Assembly: GCA_014647715.1 (NCBI GenBank)
Contig: BMPS01000002.1
Span: 62,001 to 126,000 of the forward strand
Direction: 5' to 3'
Length of the DNA stretch: 64,000 bases
DNA from: Streptomyces cinereus
GTDB lineage: Bacteria > Pseudomonadota > Gammaproteobacteria > Pseudomonadales > Moraxellaceae
Positions 17,102 through 26,732 of this stretch are shown one piece after another. Below the pieces are notes generated by a model. It was not told the DNA's origin. It saw nothing but the letters and a program-made list of their open reading frames with translations, and made no database searches. Position 1 is the first letter of the stretch. Each line of letters opens with the position of its first letter. Both the position numbers and the translations under genes were made by a program.

Positions 17102-17126
17102 GCCTTACTTCCTTGTAAGGCTTTTT
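17102..17126 (+). terminator. Hairpin downstream of prmA
   Basis: GCCTTAC (17102-17108) pairs with GTAAGGC (17115-17121) around a 6-nt loop, with TTTTT following on the + strand. prmA, whose stop lies at 17146, is on the - strand, where the T tract after the hairpin is poor. It may be a weak prmA terminator or block antisense transcription. Confidence 0.4.
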
Positions 17127-17145
17127 GTGCTAATCGCGACTTGTT

Positions 17146-18054
17146 CTACTCGCGGCGAAACCCCGAGAGGCGATGCCAATGTTTATCTTCCTGCGCGCTA
17201 AAGGTAAATTCGCCATCCATCTCAAAATAAGGCTGATAGGCAGCTTTTACATCTTCCACTTGGTTTTCGATAAGACCTGCCAACACAATGCTACCTTGAG
17301 ATTTCAATAATGTCGCAAAATAAGGGGCAAGGCTCATTAGTGGTTTGGCTAAAATATTGGCGGTTATCAAGTCCACGGGCAAAATAGCCTGCTGTTTACA
17401 ATAGTCACTAAATTGTTCAGGTAAAAATGCCTGAAGCTGATTTGCTACCTTGTTGCGCTCGGCATTTTGATGGGTGGCTAATACCGCTTGGGGGTCAATA
17501 TCGACCGCATACACCTGTTTTGCCCCGAGCAAAAGTGCCGCAATGCCCAAAATACCTGAGCCGCACCCATAGTCAATCACCACTTTATCTTGCAGCGGTT
17601 GTTCTGTTAGCCAATCGATACAAAGACGGGTGGTTGCATGGTAACCTGTGCCAAATGCCAAGCCTGGATCCATGATGATGTTAATCGCATTGGGGTTAGG
17701 GGGTGACATCCATTTGGGCACAATCCAAAGTCCATTGGCACATTCAATGGGATGATAATTCTTCATCCACTCACGTTCCCAATCTTTATCATCCACTCGG
17801 CTGGTCCACACGCGTGTCGCCACCACATCATTGGCGATATCTTGACTCACAGTTTCCAGATTACAATTGCCATCAAATAGCCCAGTCACAATCACATCAT
17901 CCCACAATGGCGATTCACCTGGCAATGGTTCAAATAACGGTTGGTCACCCGCATCATCTAAACTGATACTGAGCGCATCGGCTTCTAGCATCAAGGTTTC
18001 CGCCAGTTCGGCTTGCGATTTTTCGCATTGAATATGTAATTGCTGCCAAGGCAT
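17146..18054 (-). CDS. prmA: Ribosomal protein L11 methyltransferase
   Basis: A 302-residue PrmA, the SAM-dependent enzyme that methylates lysines and the N-terminus of ribosomal protein L11. The N-terminal substrate-binding domain starts MPWQQLHIQCEKSQAELAE. The linker DPGLAFGTGYHATTRLC leads to the methyltransferase domain with motif I VIDYGCGSGILGIAALLLGA, the acidic VYAVDIDPQAV and motif IV LITANILAKPL. Length and all key blocks are normal. It is followed on the same strand by the DUF3426 gene and preceded by a 214-bp spacer downstream of mrcB. The spacer has AT-rich 16-bp near-repeats (18077-18105) but no other feature I can support. Confidence 0.95.
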   Translation of the reverse strand: MPWQQLHIQCEKSQAELAETLMLEADALSISLDDAGDQPLFEPLPGESPLWDDVIVTGLFDGNCNLETVSQDIANDVVATRVWTSRVDDKDWEREWMKNYHPIECANGLWIVPKWMSPPNPNAINIIMDPGLAFGTGYHATTRLCIDWLTEQPLQDKVVIDYGCGSGILGIAALLLGAKQVYAVDIDPQAVLATHQNAERNKVANQLQAFLPEQFSDYCKQQAILPVDLITANILAKPLMSLAPYFATLLKSQGSIVLAGLIENQVEDVKAAYQPYFEMDGEFTFSAQEDKHWHRLSGFRRE

Positions 18055-18268
18055 AAAAAGTCCTTAAAAATAACAAATAAAATAATGAAAAAATAAAATA
18101 ATGAAACAATAAAAGGCGAGCGCGCTGGCTTGGTAGTATAAACGCATTCAGCCAAAAATGCGATGTGACTCAAAAATGAAAACGCCCATGTTATTGCTTG
18201 GCGCACCCAAGCCAAAACACCTAGCGGTAAGGGTAAGGACAAATAAGAAGGTTTGCCTGTTATCGTCT

Positions 18269-20875
18269 CTAAAACATTTCTTTGACCGATTTTTCTAACC
18301 AAGACTGCGAGCGCGGCGCTGCATTGAGCGGTTGGTTGTTATTGGTCGGGTCGCCGCCGTTATTGGGGTTATTAGGGGTATTGGGGTTGGTCTGGGTATT
18401 CCCCGTATAGCCACCTTCATTTTGGTAGCGATTGGGTGCAGATGGGTTATTGCCAATGGTATCTTCATCGGTTTGTCTGCGCTCAATATTGTCATACCGC
18501 TGTTGTTGGCTTTGTCCAAACTCACTCATTGCCTGTTGTTGCTGTGCCGCAAATCTTGCTTCTTGCTCACTTTGGTATAGTTGTACCGCGCATTCACTAC
18601 TATCTTGCGGTAGATTGTCGGTATCAACAGGTACATAGATGGCATTTGGACATTTTTCATTGGATAATTGTGATTTGCCGTTTTCCATCCATAGCCATTC
18701 GATATTGCCTGGCGCGATGAGATTAACTGGGGTAAGCTTTTGCTGCTTCATAAAATTCATCCACATCGGCAAAGCGCCATTACCGCCACTTAGACCGGTG
18801 GGTTTATTGTCATCTAAACCGACCCAAACAACGCTGACCACATTACCACTATAGCCTGCAAACCACGCATCGCGATAATCATTGGTAGTCCCTGTTTTAC
18901 CTGCAAGATTGAGGTTGTCACCGAGCGCTAGCGCCGCTTTGGCGGTACCTTGCTTGATGACCTGCTGCATTGCATAATTGGTGAGATAGGCAGCCGTGGG
19001 GTTGATGACTTGCTGATTTTTTTGTTCTATGCCCTGAACCACTCGTCCTTGGTCATCAATAATCGTGCGAATGGTATGAATTTCATGACGCAAGCCACCT
19101 GTTGCCAGTACTTGATAAATCCCCAACATATCCATGGGCGATAGATTCACCGCGCCAAGCAAGGTAGATGGATAATTGGGCAATGGACTACTGATACCCA
19201 TACGGTACAATTGATTTAAAAAATTGGGAATACCGACTTCCATGCCCACACGCACCGCGGCTTGATTATAGGAATTGGCTAAAGCGCTGGTGAGGGGGAT
19301 AATACCATGACTGCCGCCACCGTAATTGCTGGGTGTCCATGTCTTACCATCGGTCATTTTTAGCACAATCGGGCTGTCATCGACACTACTTGATAAATTG
19401 TAACGACCCTGCTCAAATGCGGTTAAGTAAATAATCGGTTTGAGTAAAGAGCCAACTTGGCGTTTGGCATCGATGGCGCGATTAAACCCAGTAAAATCAC
19501 GACTACTTCCCACCACAGCGAGCAGTTCACCGTTGTTGGGGTTGGCGCTGACTAGGGCGGCTTGCAAATTAGTGAGCTGTTTTGGATTACTTTTTTTTAA
19601 CTGATTGACGCTTTGAATGACCGCACTGGTAGCGGTTTTTTGAACATTGGGGTCAAAACTGGTAAATATTCTTAAGCCTTCGTTTTTGAGATCGTTGGCA
19701 TCATAGGTACGGGTAAGTTCTCGTTTGACCACGTCTAAATAATCAGGAAAACGCGTTTTACCAATCACAGGATTGTAAGAAATGCTCAGTGGCTGTTGCA
19801 CCGCTTCATCATATTGTTGTTGGCTGATTTTACCGGTTATCAGCATATTACTCAGCACCACGTTACGGCGTTTTAGGGCAGCATCGGGGTAGCGTAGCGG
19901 ATTGTACTGAGTAGGACCTTTGGCAAGCCCTACAAGCATCGCCATTTGGTCGAGTCGAAGCTCTTTTAGCGGGCGGTTAAAGTAAAACTGCGAGGCAAGC
20001 CCAAACCCGTTAATGGAGTGATTGCCATTTTGACCTAAGTTAATCTCATTCATATAGGCTTGCAAAATCTCACTTTTGGTGTAATGCATTTCCAGCAAAA
20101 TCGCCATCACCGCTTCATTGGCTTTACGTTTGATAGTGCGGTCTGAGTTGAGATAGAAGTTTTTAACCAGTTGCTGGGTGATGGTGGAGCCGCCTTGGCG
20201 TGAACCGCCCATAAAATTGCTATAAATCGCACGTCCTATCCCGCGGATAGACACGCCGTGATGCTGATAAAAACTGCGGTCTTCTGTTGCCACCAGCGCA
20301 TCAATTAATGGCTGCGGATAATCATTGATGGTTAAAACGATGCGATCTTCATTGTTGTCTGGATAGATACCGCCAATAAAAATGGGCTCAACCCGCGCCA
20401 CACCTGATGGATTGGGACGGGTACTTTGTAATTTTTCAATTTGGTTATCTTTGAGCGTGACCTTAATAATTTGCGATGGTTCAGTATCGTTGGCGGCAAA
20501 TTTAAATTCGCGGGTATGAATATAGTACTCGCCATTTTTTTTAGTGAAAGTGCCGGCATTGTCATAGTTTTTGTCAGGGGCATAGGTGAGTAAATTTAAC
20601 CAATTTTCCAATTCATCATCGCTAAGGGGATTACCCACCGTCAACGTTAACGGTTGCGAGTAGACTTTTGCAGGGATGTTCCAGCGTTTGCCCTCAAATT
20701 TTTGGGTGATGACATTATCTTGGCGCACCAAATATAACCCAAGCAAGACCAAGCCGCCCAATACTGCCACCACAAAGATAAAACTCAGGATAAACATCCC
20801 TTGTTGGTTTGAGTCATGCTGGAATTTAGGCGAGTTTTGGCGATTTTTAGCGGCAGAGATAACGGTTGAATTCAT
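18269..20875 (-). CDS. mrcB: Penicillin-binding protein 1b
   Basis: A bifunctional class A PBP of about 868 residues that polymerises and crosslinks peptidoglycan. A short cytoplasmic tail precedes a membrane span (MFILSFIFVVAVLGGLVLLG). A UB2H-like region comes next, then the GT51 domain with EDRSFYQHHGVS, GGSTITQQLVKNF and the RTIKRK block. The transpeptidase has SLLKP (SxxK serine), SYN in ANSYNQAA and KTGTTND. The frame runs back to 20953, but hydrophobic leader codons there are not family-like; ATG 20875 (MNSTVISAAKNRQ) gives a usual PBP1b N-terminus. The last 70 residues form an Asn/Pro/Gln-rich disordered tail. Confidence 0.92.
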   Translation of the reverse strand: MNSTVISAAKNRQNSPKFQHDSNQQGMFILSFIFVVAVLGGLVLLGLYLVRQDNVITQKFEGKRWNIPAKVYSQPLTLTVGNPLSDDELENWLNLLTYAPDKNYDNAGTFTKKNGEYYIHTREFKFAANDTEPSQIIKVTLKDNQIEKLQSTRPNPSGVARVEPIFIGGIYPDNNEDRIVLTINDYPQPLIDALVATEDRSFYQHHGVSIRGIGRAIYSNFMGGSRQGGSTITQQLVKNFYLNSDRTIKRKANEAVMAILLEMHYTKSEILQAYMNEINLGQNGNHSINGFGLASQFYFNRPLKELRLDQMAMLVGLAKGPTQYNPLRYPDAALKRRNVVLSNMLITGKISQQQYDEAVQQPLSISYNPVIGKTRFPDYLDVVKRELTRTYDANDLKNEGLRIFTSFDPNVQKTATSAVIQSVNQLKKSNPKQLTNLQAALVSANPNNGELLAVVGSSRDFTGFNRAIDAKRQVGSLLKPIIYLTAFEQGRYNLSSSVDDSPIVLKMTDGKTWTPSNYGGGSHGIIPLTSALANSYNQAAVRVGMEVGIPNFLNQLYRMGISSPLPNYPSTLLGAVNLSPMDMLGIYQVLATGGLRHEIHTIRTIIDDQGRVVQGIEQKNQQVINPTAAYLTNYAMQQVIKQGTAKAALALGDNLNLAGKTGTTNDYRDAWFAGYSGNVVSVVWVGLDDNKPTGLSGGNGALPMWMNFMKQQKLTPVNLIAPGNIEWLWMENGKSQLSNEKCPNAIYVPVDTDNLPQDSSECAVQLYQSEQEARFAAQQQQAMSEFGQSQQQRYDNIERRQTDEDTIGNNPSAPNRYQNEGGYTGNTQTNPNTPNNPNNGGDPTNNNQPLNAAPRSQSWLEKSVKEMF

Positions 20876-21062
20876 ACAAAAATGCGTCACGATCAAGGGT
20901 ATAAAAAAGTGCTTTATCATGACCCAAAATACGCCAAAATACAATGTTAACATCGTGCTATTTTGCCACGTTTATACAGGATTTTTGAACTTTAATAGAC
21001 CGTTTTGGAGTACAATAACAGTCATTTTTGGGTGAGTTAGGGTTTTTGCCCTAGGGGGTTTG

Positions 21063-23801
21063 ATGATGCCAAACAATAGCCAATTTGGGGCAAAACAATC
21101 GGATATTGGGCAGTCGGTTGTGACCGATGTGCCTAGCCGTATGCTTGTTGAAGCGGATAGCAAATTTACTACCACATATCAAGATGTGGAGCTGGTGTTG
21201 CCAGATGAAGGGCATTGTTTTCATTGTGGCGACCCGCTGCCAAGCCCGCCATTTTTTACCCATGTATTGGGTGAAGATCGGGCGATGTGCTGTATGGGCT
21301 GTCAGCTTGCTTCGCAAAGTATCATCGAGGCGGGGCTTGAGCAATACTATCTTGACCGCAGTGAAATCAATCGTACCGCCAGTCTCCCTGATTCGTTATA
21401 TCAGCTGCAAGCATATGACCACGATGATATCAAATCGCAATTTATTTACCATCAGCAAGGGCACAGCGTTGCTGAGCTGTCAATCAGCAATTTGCGCTGT
21501 GCTGCCTGTAGTTGGCTGATTGAAACCCAGTTGTATCGCCTTGATGGCATGGACACTTGCCAAGTCAACCTCACCAATCAACGGATGCGCGTGGTATGGG
21601 ATGAGAAAAAACTGCCGATTAGCCAAATTTTGGCAAATGTGCAAGCCATTGGGTATGATGCCAAACCCTATCGGCAAGATACCCATGAGGCGATGCTCAA
21701 GCGAGATAATCGCCGTATGTTGTTTCAATTAGGCATTGCGGCATTGGGTGCCATGCAAGCGATGATGTTCGCAGTGGCACTATATTTTGGAGAATATTCA
21801 GGTATCGGCGTCAACGATCGGCAATTTTTACGCTGGGTATCGCTGTTTGTTAGTATTCCTGTGTTTTTGATTGCAGGGTTGCCATTTTTTCAATCGGCGT
21901 GGTCAGCGATTAAAGCCCGCCAAGTCAATATGGATGTGCCGATTAGTATCGCCATTGTCATTACCTTTTTGGCAAGTTTATATGCGACATTGACTAGCAC
22001 AGGCGAGACCTATTATGACTCGGTTAGTATGCTGATATTTTTCTTATTGGCGGGAAAATTTGTCGAGCACAATGCCAGGCTGAAAGCTGCCAATTTAGCC
22101 AATGATTTGGTGGTCGTCGAACCTGTGTTGGTCGCAAAGCTGGGTCATGAAGCGCCGTTAGCGATAGAGAATATGGATGCCTTACAAGTCGCGCTATATG
22201 CCAGTCAATATAAAGACCTTTTTTATCAGTCACTTAGTTTAGACCCTGCCAACAGGGGGTATAACGAGCAAATGGTCTCGGCGCAGTCGCTAAAAGTTGG
22301 TGATATTGTCCGCATTGATGCCGGTAGCAGTATCATCAGTGATGGTGTTTTGCTGTCGGATAGTGCCACGGTGTCCGAAAGTTTATTGACCGGGGAGAGT
22401 GACTTAATCATCAAACGCTTGGGCGATAGGATTGTGGGCGGTAGCCAAAATGACAGTCAGCCGTTTGTGATGCAAATCACCACATTACCCAATGACAGCC
22501 AAATGGGCGTGATTGACAGGCTAGTGAATCGCTCGCTCAGTGAAAAGCCGCAAATCGCTTTAAAAGCAGATAAACTGGCACGCTGGTTTGTCGCGCGGGT
22601 ACTGGTGATTGCCAGTATGGTGTTTTTGGCATGGTATTTTATCGAGCCGAGTCATGCCATTTGGGCAACGGTTGCCGTATTGGTCGCTACTTGTCCCTGT
22701 GCCTTGTCATTGGCCACGCCCATCGCATTAACCGTTTCTACCAATCGATTAGCAAGCCTGGGGTTTTTGGCGACGCGGGGGCATACCATTACCACACTCG
22801 CTGAAGTCACCCATGTGGCGTTTGATAAAACCGGTACATTGACGTACGGTCAACCCAATTTGATAGCGATTGAAACGCTGGATGTACCGTATGGTGTTAA
22901 ACAAAATCCCTCAGTGGATTTTACTGAAGATGACGCCAAAAACGAAGACGAGATAAAAAACCATTTTTTGAGTATTGCAGCGAGCCTTGAAGTGGGTAGT
23001 CGTCACCCCATTGCTCATGCGTTATTGACAATGACTCGGCAAATGCATTTGCCCACTACCAGCGATTTGGTACACATTCCGGGGGGCGGTCTGCAAGCTA
23101 CGATTGATGCGCTAAGTTACCGTCTAGGTCATCATGGTTTTGCAGTGCAATCAGGATTAGACGATGAGTTACTGCCAAATCTGAGCAAACACCAAGCCAG
23201 CACCAGTGTGACCTTATCAAGACAAGATAGCCTAAGCAAAAGATGGCAACCACTGGCGCATTTTTATTTTCATGATAAAGTCCGAGAAGGCGCCTTAGCT
23301 ACAATTAAACATCTCAAAGACCAAGGCGCGCAGGTGTTGATGCTCACCGGTGACCCCAGTGCTCAGGCGTTTGAGGTAGCGCGCGAGCTTGGTGTTGACA
23401 CGGTTTATAAAGGTCTTACCCCAAATGATAAGGTACAACATTTAAAAGCGCTGCAGCAGCAAGGACACATCGTGCAAATGGTCGGGGATGGGGTCAATGA
23501 TGCACCGGTACTTGCCGCTGCCAACATCTCAACCGCCATGGCGGGTGCGGCAGATTTGGCGCAAGTCTCCAGTGACTCCTTGGTACTCAATGGTCAAATC
23601 CAAGCCGTGGCAAAAGCACGTGAGGTGGCGTTCAAGACCGATCGCATTATTGCCCAAAACTTCAAATGGGCGCTCGGGTATAACTTTATTGTACTGATAC
23701 CCGCTGCGTTAGGTTATGTACCGCCTTGGTTGGCTGCGATTGGTATGTCATTGAGCTCACTGTTTGTGGTGCTTAATGCGTTACGTCTCAAACGCGCTTA
23801 A
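21063..23801 (+). CDS. ccoI: Copper-transporting P1B ATPase CcoI/FixI type
   Basis: A 912-residue P-type ATPase of the CcoI/FixI kind, which supplies copper for cbb3 cytochrome oxidase assembly. A cysteine-rich N-terminal domain (CFHCGDPLP, MCCMGCQ) is typical of CcoI. An HMA domain with CAAC follows (LRCAACSWLIE). About eight membrane spans include the CPC motif in ATCPCALSLATP. Other landmarks are the actuator TGESDLI, phosphorylation loop DKTGTLT, HP motif in SRHPIAHALL and MVGDGVNDAPVLA. ATG 21063 or 21066 lies just after the AGGGGG ribosome site (21053-21058), part of which overlaps a small TAGGG/CCCTA hairpin. No ccoNOPQ, ccoG or ccoS gene is nearby. It ends 20 bp before a convergent lipoprotein gene. 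Confidence 0.92.
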   Translation: MMPNNSQFGAKQSDIGQSVVTDVPSRMLVEADSKFTTTYQDVELVLPDEGHCFHCGDPLPSPPFFTHVLGEDRAMCCMGCQLASQSIIEAGLEQYYLDRSEINRTASLPDSLYQLQAYDHDDIKSQFIYHQQGHSVAELSISNLRCAACSWLIETQLYRLDGMDTCQVNLTNQRMRVVWDEKKLPISQILANVQAIGYDAKPYRQDTHEAMLKRDNRRMLFQLGIAALGAMQAMMFAVALYFGEYSGIGVNDRQFLRWVSLFVSIPVFLIAGLPFFQSAWSAIKARQVNMDVPISIAIVITFLASLYATLTSTGETYYDSVSMLIFFLLAGKFVEHNARLKAANLANDLVVVEPVLVAKLGHEAPLAIENMDALQVALYASQYKDLFYQSLSLDPANRGYNEQMVSAQSLKVGDIVRIDAGSSIISDGVLLSDSATVSESLLTGESDLIIKRLGDRIVGGSQNDSQPFVMQITTLPNDSQMGVIDRLVNRSLSEKPQIALKADKLARWFVARVLVIASMVFLAWYFIEPSHAIWATVAVLVATCPCALSLATPIALTVSTNRLASLGFLATRGHTITTLAEVTHVAFDKTGTLTYGQPNLIAIETLDVPYGVKQNPSVDFTEDDAKNEDEIKNHFLSIAASLEVGSRHPIAHALLTMTRQMHLPTTSDLVHIPGGGLQATIDALSYRLGHHGFAVQSGLDDELLPNLSKHQASTSVTLSRQDSLSKRWQPLAHFYFHDKVREGALATIKHLKDQGAQVLMLTGDPSAQAFEVARELGVDTVYKGLTPNDKVQHLKALQQQGHIVQMVGDGVNDAPVLAAANISTAMAGAADLAQVSSDSLVLNGQIQAVAKAREVAFKTDRIIAQNFKWALGYNFIVLIPAALGYVPPWLAAIGMSLSSLFVVLNALRLKRA

Positions 23802-23821
23802 TAGTGCAATTTAACAAAGCT

Positions 23822-24745
23822 TTATGCTTTTGGCTTACTAAAATCATACGCCGTGACTATTTGGGCGTTTTTGGCAAAATCGATGAAATAATAGAAGTAT
23901 TTATCATTCTCATCAATCACCCGATCGCCGTTGGTATCGGCTTGGGTTGAGAAGTAAAAACGCTTGCTCTCAGGCAGCCATTTATAATGTTTAAAATATT
24001 GATTATTGGGCGTGAGTTTCAATAAATTTTTGCCATTCAAATCGCTTAAATACAAGGTGAGCTGCTGATCAAGATTGGTTTTATTGTCATCATCATCAGC
24101 GATCTCTTTGACTTCATAGATAAAATAGCCCAGCAGTAAGGTATTGCCGACTTTGACTGCCAATGGGTTGGTTGCTTCTTTCGCGGCTTGCGGTTGGGTA
24201 GGTGCAGTTTGCGTGATGGCAGCTTTCTTCTGCGCTGTTTTGTCATCTTGGCTTAAATCTACCAAGGGCGTGTGCACCGCTCTTATCACAAAGTTATCTT
24301 GTGGAAACAGCCGGTGTACTTGCCCGGTTTTTAGCCCTTCAAACACAATATTGTAAACACTGCTTTGAAAATCATAGGGCTCAACTTCTTGAAAGTAGCT
24401 GACGGGTGATTTTTTAGCATCACTGCCGTCGCTTTCAGCTTTGCGATTGATGGACACTGAAGGAATGATTGGATGCAGTAGGTTGGGCACACCTGCCAAG
24501 TACACCGGAAAATCCATGCGTTTTAACCCAACTGTGGCAGGTGGTATAGTGGCTGGGGTTTGGGCAATGATGACTTCAGGTACGTTAGACGGTGAAGGGG
24601 CAGGGTCGCTCGCTCGGTTATTTGTCTCAGGGGTGGGTTGGCAGGCGGCAAGTCCCAAACTTAGCCCCATAGCACTTAGGGTGCTAATATTGATGTGTAA
24701 TGGTCTAAAAATAGTCGAATCACGCAATTGTTTAACAATAAACAT
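23822..24745 (-). CDS. Putative lipoprotein with EF-hand-like loop
   Basis: A lipoprotein I cannot assign to a known family. The signal peptide ends in lipobox LAAC, with Cys36 counted from ATG 24745. That start has GGAG six bases upstream; ATG 24748 and 24757 are alternatives. The first 35 mature residues are Pro/Ser/Thr-rich, a likely flexible tether. The folded part holds FEGLKTGQVHRLFPQDNF, VKVGNTLLLGYFIYEVKEI and LYLSDLNGKNLLKLTPNN. Near the C-terminus, DTNGDRVIDEND fits a calcium-binding EF-hand/dockerin-like loop with acidic ligands at positions 1, 5, 9 and 12 and Asn at 3. It is probably outer-membrane attached. The gene converges with ccoI. Confidence 0.65.
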   Translation of the reverse strand: MFIVKQLRDSTIFRPLHINISTLSAMGLSLGLAACQPTPETNNRASDPAPSPSNVPEVIIAQTPATIPPATVGLKRMDFPVYLAGVPNLLHPIIPSVSINRKAESDGSDAKKSPVSYFQEVEPYDFQSSVYNIVFEGLKTGQVHRLFPQDNFVIRAVHTPLVDLSQDDKTAQKKAAITQTAPTQPQAAKEATNPLAVKVGNTLLLGYFIYEVKEIADDDDNKTNLDQQLTLYLSDLNGKNLLKLTPNNQYFKHYKWLPESKRFYFSTQADTNGDRVIDENDKYFYYFIDFAKNAQIVTAYDFSKPKA

Positions 24746-25108
24746 CATGGTCTCCATTACAAAGATAATCAAATATACTACTAAAATGCTAAGACATGTA
24801 CAATCTTTGGTTATACCATCGTGTTTAGGTTTACAATAGTATTTATTTTTTGTATTGACGGTTTTTATTGATAGTTTTAAAAGGTAAATAAGAAAGGTAA
24901 GTAAATTTGAAATAACCCCACACGGGGCAAAAGGCGCGTGAGTAGCTATTTCATAAATTTAGGTTATAATAGTCAAAATTTAGTTAGACGCTTGAATTTT
25001 TTGCTTTTAAACTTTCAAACATTGGGCGGCTAACTGGGCAGCACTATGCGTATAGTGGTTTATGATTTATTTTCAAAAAGGGATATCTTACCGATTGCGA
25101 GTGCATGA
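24746..25108. other. Divergent spacer upstream of hda
   Basis: About 360 bp between the lipoprotein gene (-) and hda (+). It holds a consensus -10 TATAAT at 24965-24970 without a clear -35, and a second weak pair (TTGACG at 24855-24860, TAAAAG at 24878-24883, 17-nt spacer). It also has a 4-bp CCCC/GGGG hairpin at 24916-24927. I see no gene. Confidence 0.4.
24965..24970 (+). promoter_or_regulatory. Candidate -10 element for hda
   Basis: A perfect TATAAT hexamer, 138 bp before the hda start. No good -35 lies at 16-18 bp. It would give a leader of about 130 nt. Confidence 0.35.
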
Positions 25109-25894
25109 ATGTCGGAACAATTAAGTCTAAACTTAAATATCAAACAGTCCGCGAGTATCAGTGACTTTAGTGGTCCAGGCTGGGTATCTATCATCGATGT
25201 GGTGCGCCAAATGCATGTAGGGCTATTGACGCAGCTGTACCTATACGGCGAGCGCGATACAGGTAAAACCCATCTACTCAACGCTATCTGCGAATCCTTC
25301 CGTGATATCGACCAATCTGTTATTTATCTATCGCTGCGTGAGCTGATAAACGCCAATATGGATGCCATGGTGTTGTCATCGCTAGAGAATACCACGGTGA
25401 TTGCGCTTGATGACATGGATGAAATTCAAGGTCATCCTGAGTGGCAAGAAGCAGTTTTTCATCTGATTAATTTATCGCAAGAATACGGTAATAAAATTAT
25501 TTTTGCCAGTCGTTTGCCTGTCAAAGCGTTAAATTTTGAGCTGCGAGATTTGCTATCAAGGCTTGCTCGAGCCGCGACTTTTCAATTGCCAACGGGCAGT
25601 GATAGGCTTGATAGACAGCTGATTTTGGAATCGGTATTACGCCGTCGTCATTGGCACTTTGACCCCCGTATCATTGACTATTTGCTCAATGAAGGTCCAC
25701 ACCGCATCGGTGCGATGTTGGCAGTGTTAAACGAATTGCAGCCATTGTTTTCTAACATGGAACGCACCCCATTAAACAAAGTGAGCAAAGCCAAAATTCA
25801 AGATGCGATGAACATCATTGATAGTTTAACGCTCAATTTTGAATTGGCAGACTTTGATGAAATTGCAGAAAATGAAAATTTTTTAGATTTTTGA
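25109..25894 (+). CDS. hda: DnaA regulatory inactivator Hda
   Basis: A 261-residue AAA+ protein without DnaA's DNA-binding domain IV, fitting Hda. With the sliding clamp, Hda stimulates ATP hydrolysis on DnaA after initiation (RIDA). Residues 4-9, QLSLNL, are a textbook beta-clamp binding motif. Walker A is GERDTGKTH (47-55), followed by ALDDMDEIQG (Walker B), SRLPVKAL (sensor I region) and LLSRLARAATFQL (arginine finger box). It is slightly longer than the enterobacterial protein. The start is ATG 25109; an ATG at 25105 is out of frame. It stands alone with a long upstream spacer and is followed 77 bp later by a DUF2057 gene. Confidence 0.93.
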   Translation: MSEQLSLNLNIKQSASISDFSGPGWVSIIDVVRQMHVGLLTQLYLYGERDTGKTHLLNAICESFRDIDQSVIYLSLRELINANMDAMVLSSLENTTVIALDDMDEIQGHPEWQEAVFHLINLSQEYGNKIIFASRLPVKALNFELRDLLSRLARAATFQLPTGSDRLDRQLILESVLRRRHWHFDPRIIDYLLNEGPHRIGAMLAVLNELQPLFSNMERTPLNKVSKAKIQDAMNIIDSLTLNFELADFDEIAENENFLDF

Positions 25895-25971
25895 CCGGGT
25901 TTGTCATAGGAATTGCGTGATAAATGGGTTAGAATCCATCAACAGTTTGATGTAAAACAACAGGATATCCT

Positions 25972-26664
25972 ATGAATAAACAGTACTTATGGACGGCTGC
26001 CGCGTTGACTGCGGGCGTGTTAGCAACCACACAAACATTTGCCCAAGTCACCTTAAATGTTACTGATAATACCATCGTGACTGCCATTAATGGTCAAGAA
26101 GTCAAAAACGGCTTGCTTTCAAAGCCGCAAAAAACCTACAAACTTGAGCCAGGCAAACATGTCATTACTGCCAAGTACAATCGGTTGTACGAGCTGCGCG
26201 GTGACAATCACGATGTGTTACGTTCAAGCAATATTAGCGTTCCGGTAGAGCTTGCCGACAATCAAACGTATGTGTTGGATATGCTGGGTCAACCAGAAGA
26301 CTATAATGCCGCCAAAGAATATGTCAAACAACCCACACTAGCAGTGCTACAAGGCAAGCAAGTCATTGCAAGTCAGCAAGCCACATCCAGCAGTAGTTCA
26401 AGCATTTTTAGCGGGTTGGGTAATGCGTTAGGCGGTGTGTTTGGTGGTAGCTCAAAAGCGGTTGAAGCCAATCAACAAACCATCAATGCCTTAGGACAAT
26501 CAGGGGGTGCGATTCCCGCTATCAATCAACCTAGCAATCAATATGGCAATCAAGCTGTTGTGTCCACGGTCAGTTCATCGGATAGTCTCGATCAATTTAT
26601 GCAGTTATGGTTGAGAGCAACGCCAGCAGAGCGTGATAAAATTCGCCAGTGGGTGCAAAAATAA
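25972..26664 (+). CDS. Secreted DUF2057 (YccT-like) protein
   Basis: A 230-residue exported protein. A clear Sec signal peptide (MNKQYLWTAAALTAGVLATTQTFA) has cleavage predicted after residue 24. The mature N-terminal half matches DUF2057: VTDNTIVTAINGQEVKNGLL, a KPQKTYKLEPGKHVITAKYNRLYE block and the VPVELADNQTYVLD block. The C-terminal half is Ser/Gly/Gln-rich, with SSSSSIFSGLGNALGGVFGGSS and a final helix LDQFMQLWLRATPAERDKIRQW. A relative, YccT (CsgI), is linked to curli control in enterobacteria, but that role should not be assumed here. ATG 25972 has AGGA-like bases upstream (CAGGATATCCT). A terminator follows. Confidence 0.85.
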   Translation: MNKQYLWTAAALTAGVLATTQTFAQVTLNVTDNTIVTAINGQEVKNGLLSKPQKTYKLEPGKHVITAKYNRLYELRGDNHDVLRSSNISVPVELADNQTYVLDMLGQPEDYNAAKEYVKQPTLAVLQGKQVIASQQATSSSSSSIFSGLGNALGGVFGGSSKAVEANQQTINALGQSGGAIPAINQPSNQYGNQAVVSTVSSSDSLDQFMQLWLRATPAERDKIRQWVQK

Positions 26665-26693
26665 TCACCCCATGCGCCCCCATGCGCCAAAAT

Positions 26694-26718
26694 AACGATG
26701 CCAAGTGCATCGTTTTTT
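26694..26718. terminator. Terminator between DUF2057 gene and gspM
   Basis: AACGATGC (26694-26701) pairs with GCATCGTT (26707-26714), followed by a T run on +. It lies between convergent genes and may work in both directions. Confidence 0.8.
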
Positions 26719-26732
26719 ATGGTCTTTTACCA

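Noticed and set aside
17991-18302. - strand open frame of 103 residues with hydrophobic stretch between prmA and mrcB
   Set aside because: It overlaps both the prmA start and the mrcB end in another frame, has low-complexity AT-rich codons and no ribosome site; more likely chance.
21000-21062. FNR/ANR box upstream of ccoI
   Set aside because: TTGAACTTTAATAGA does not match TTGAT-N4-ATCAA in its second half.
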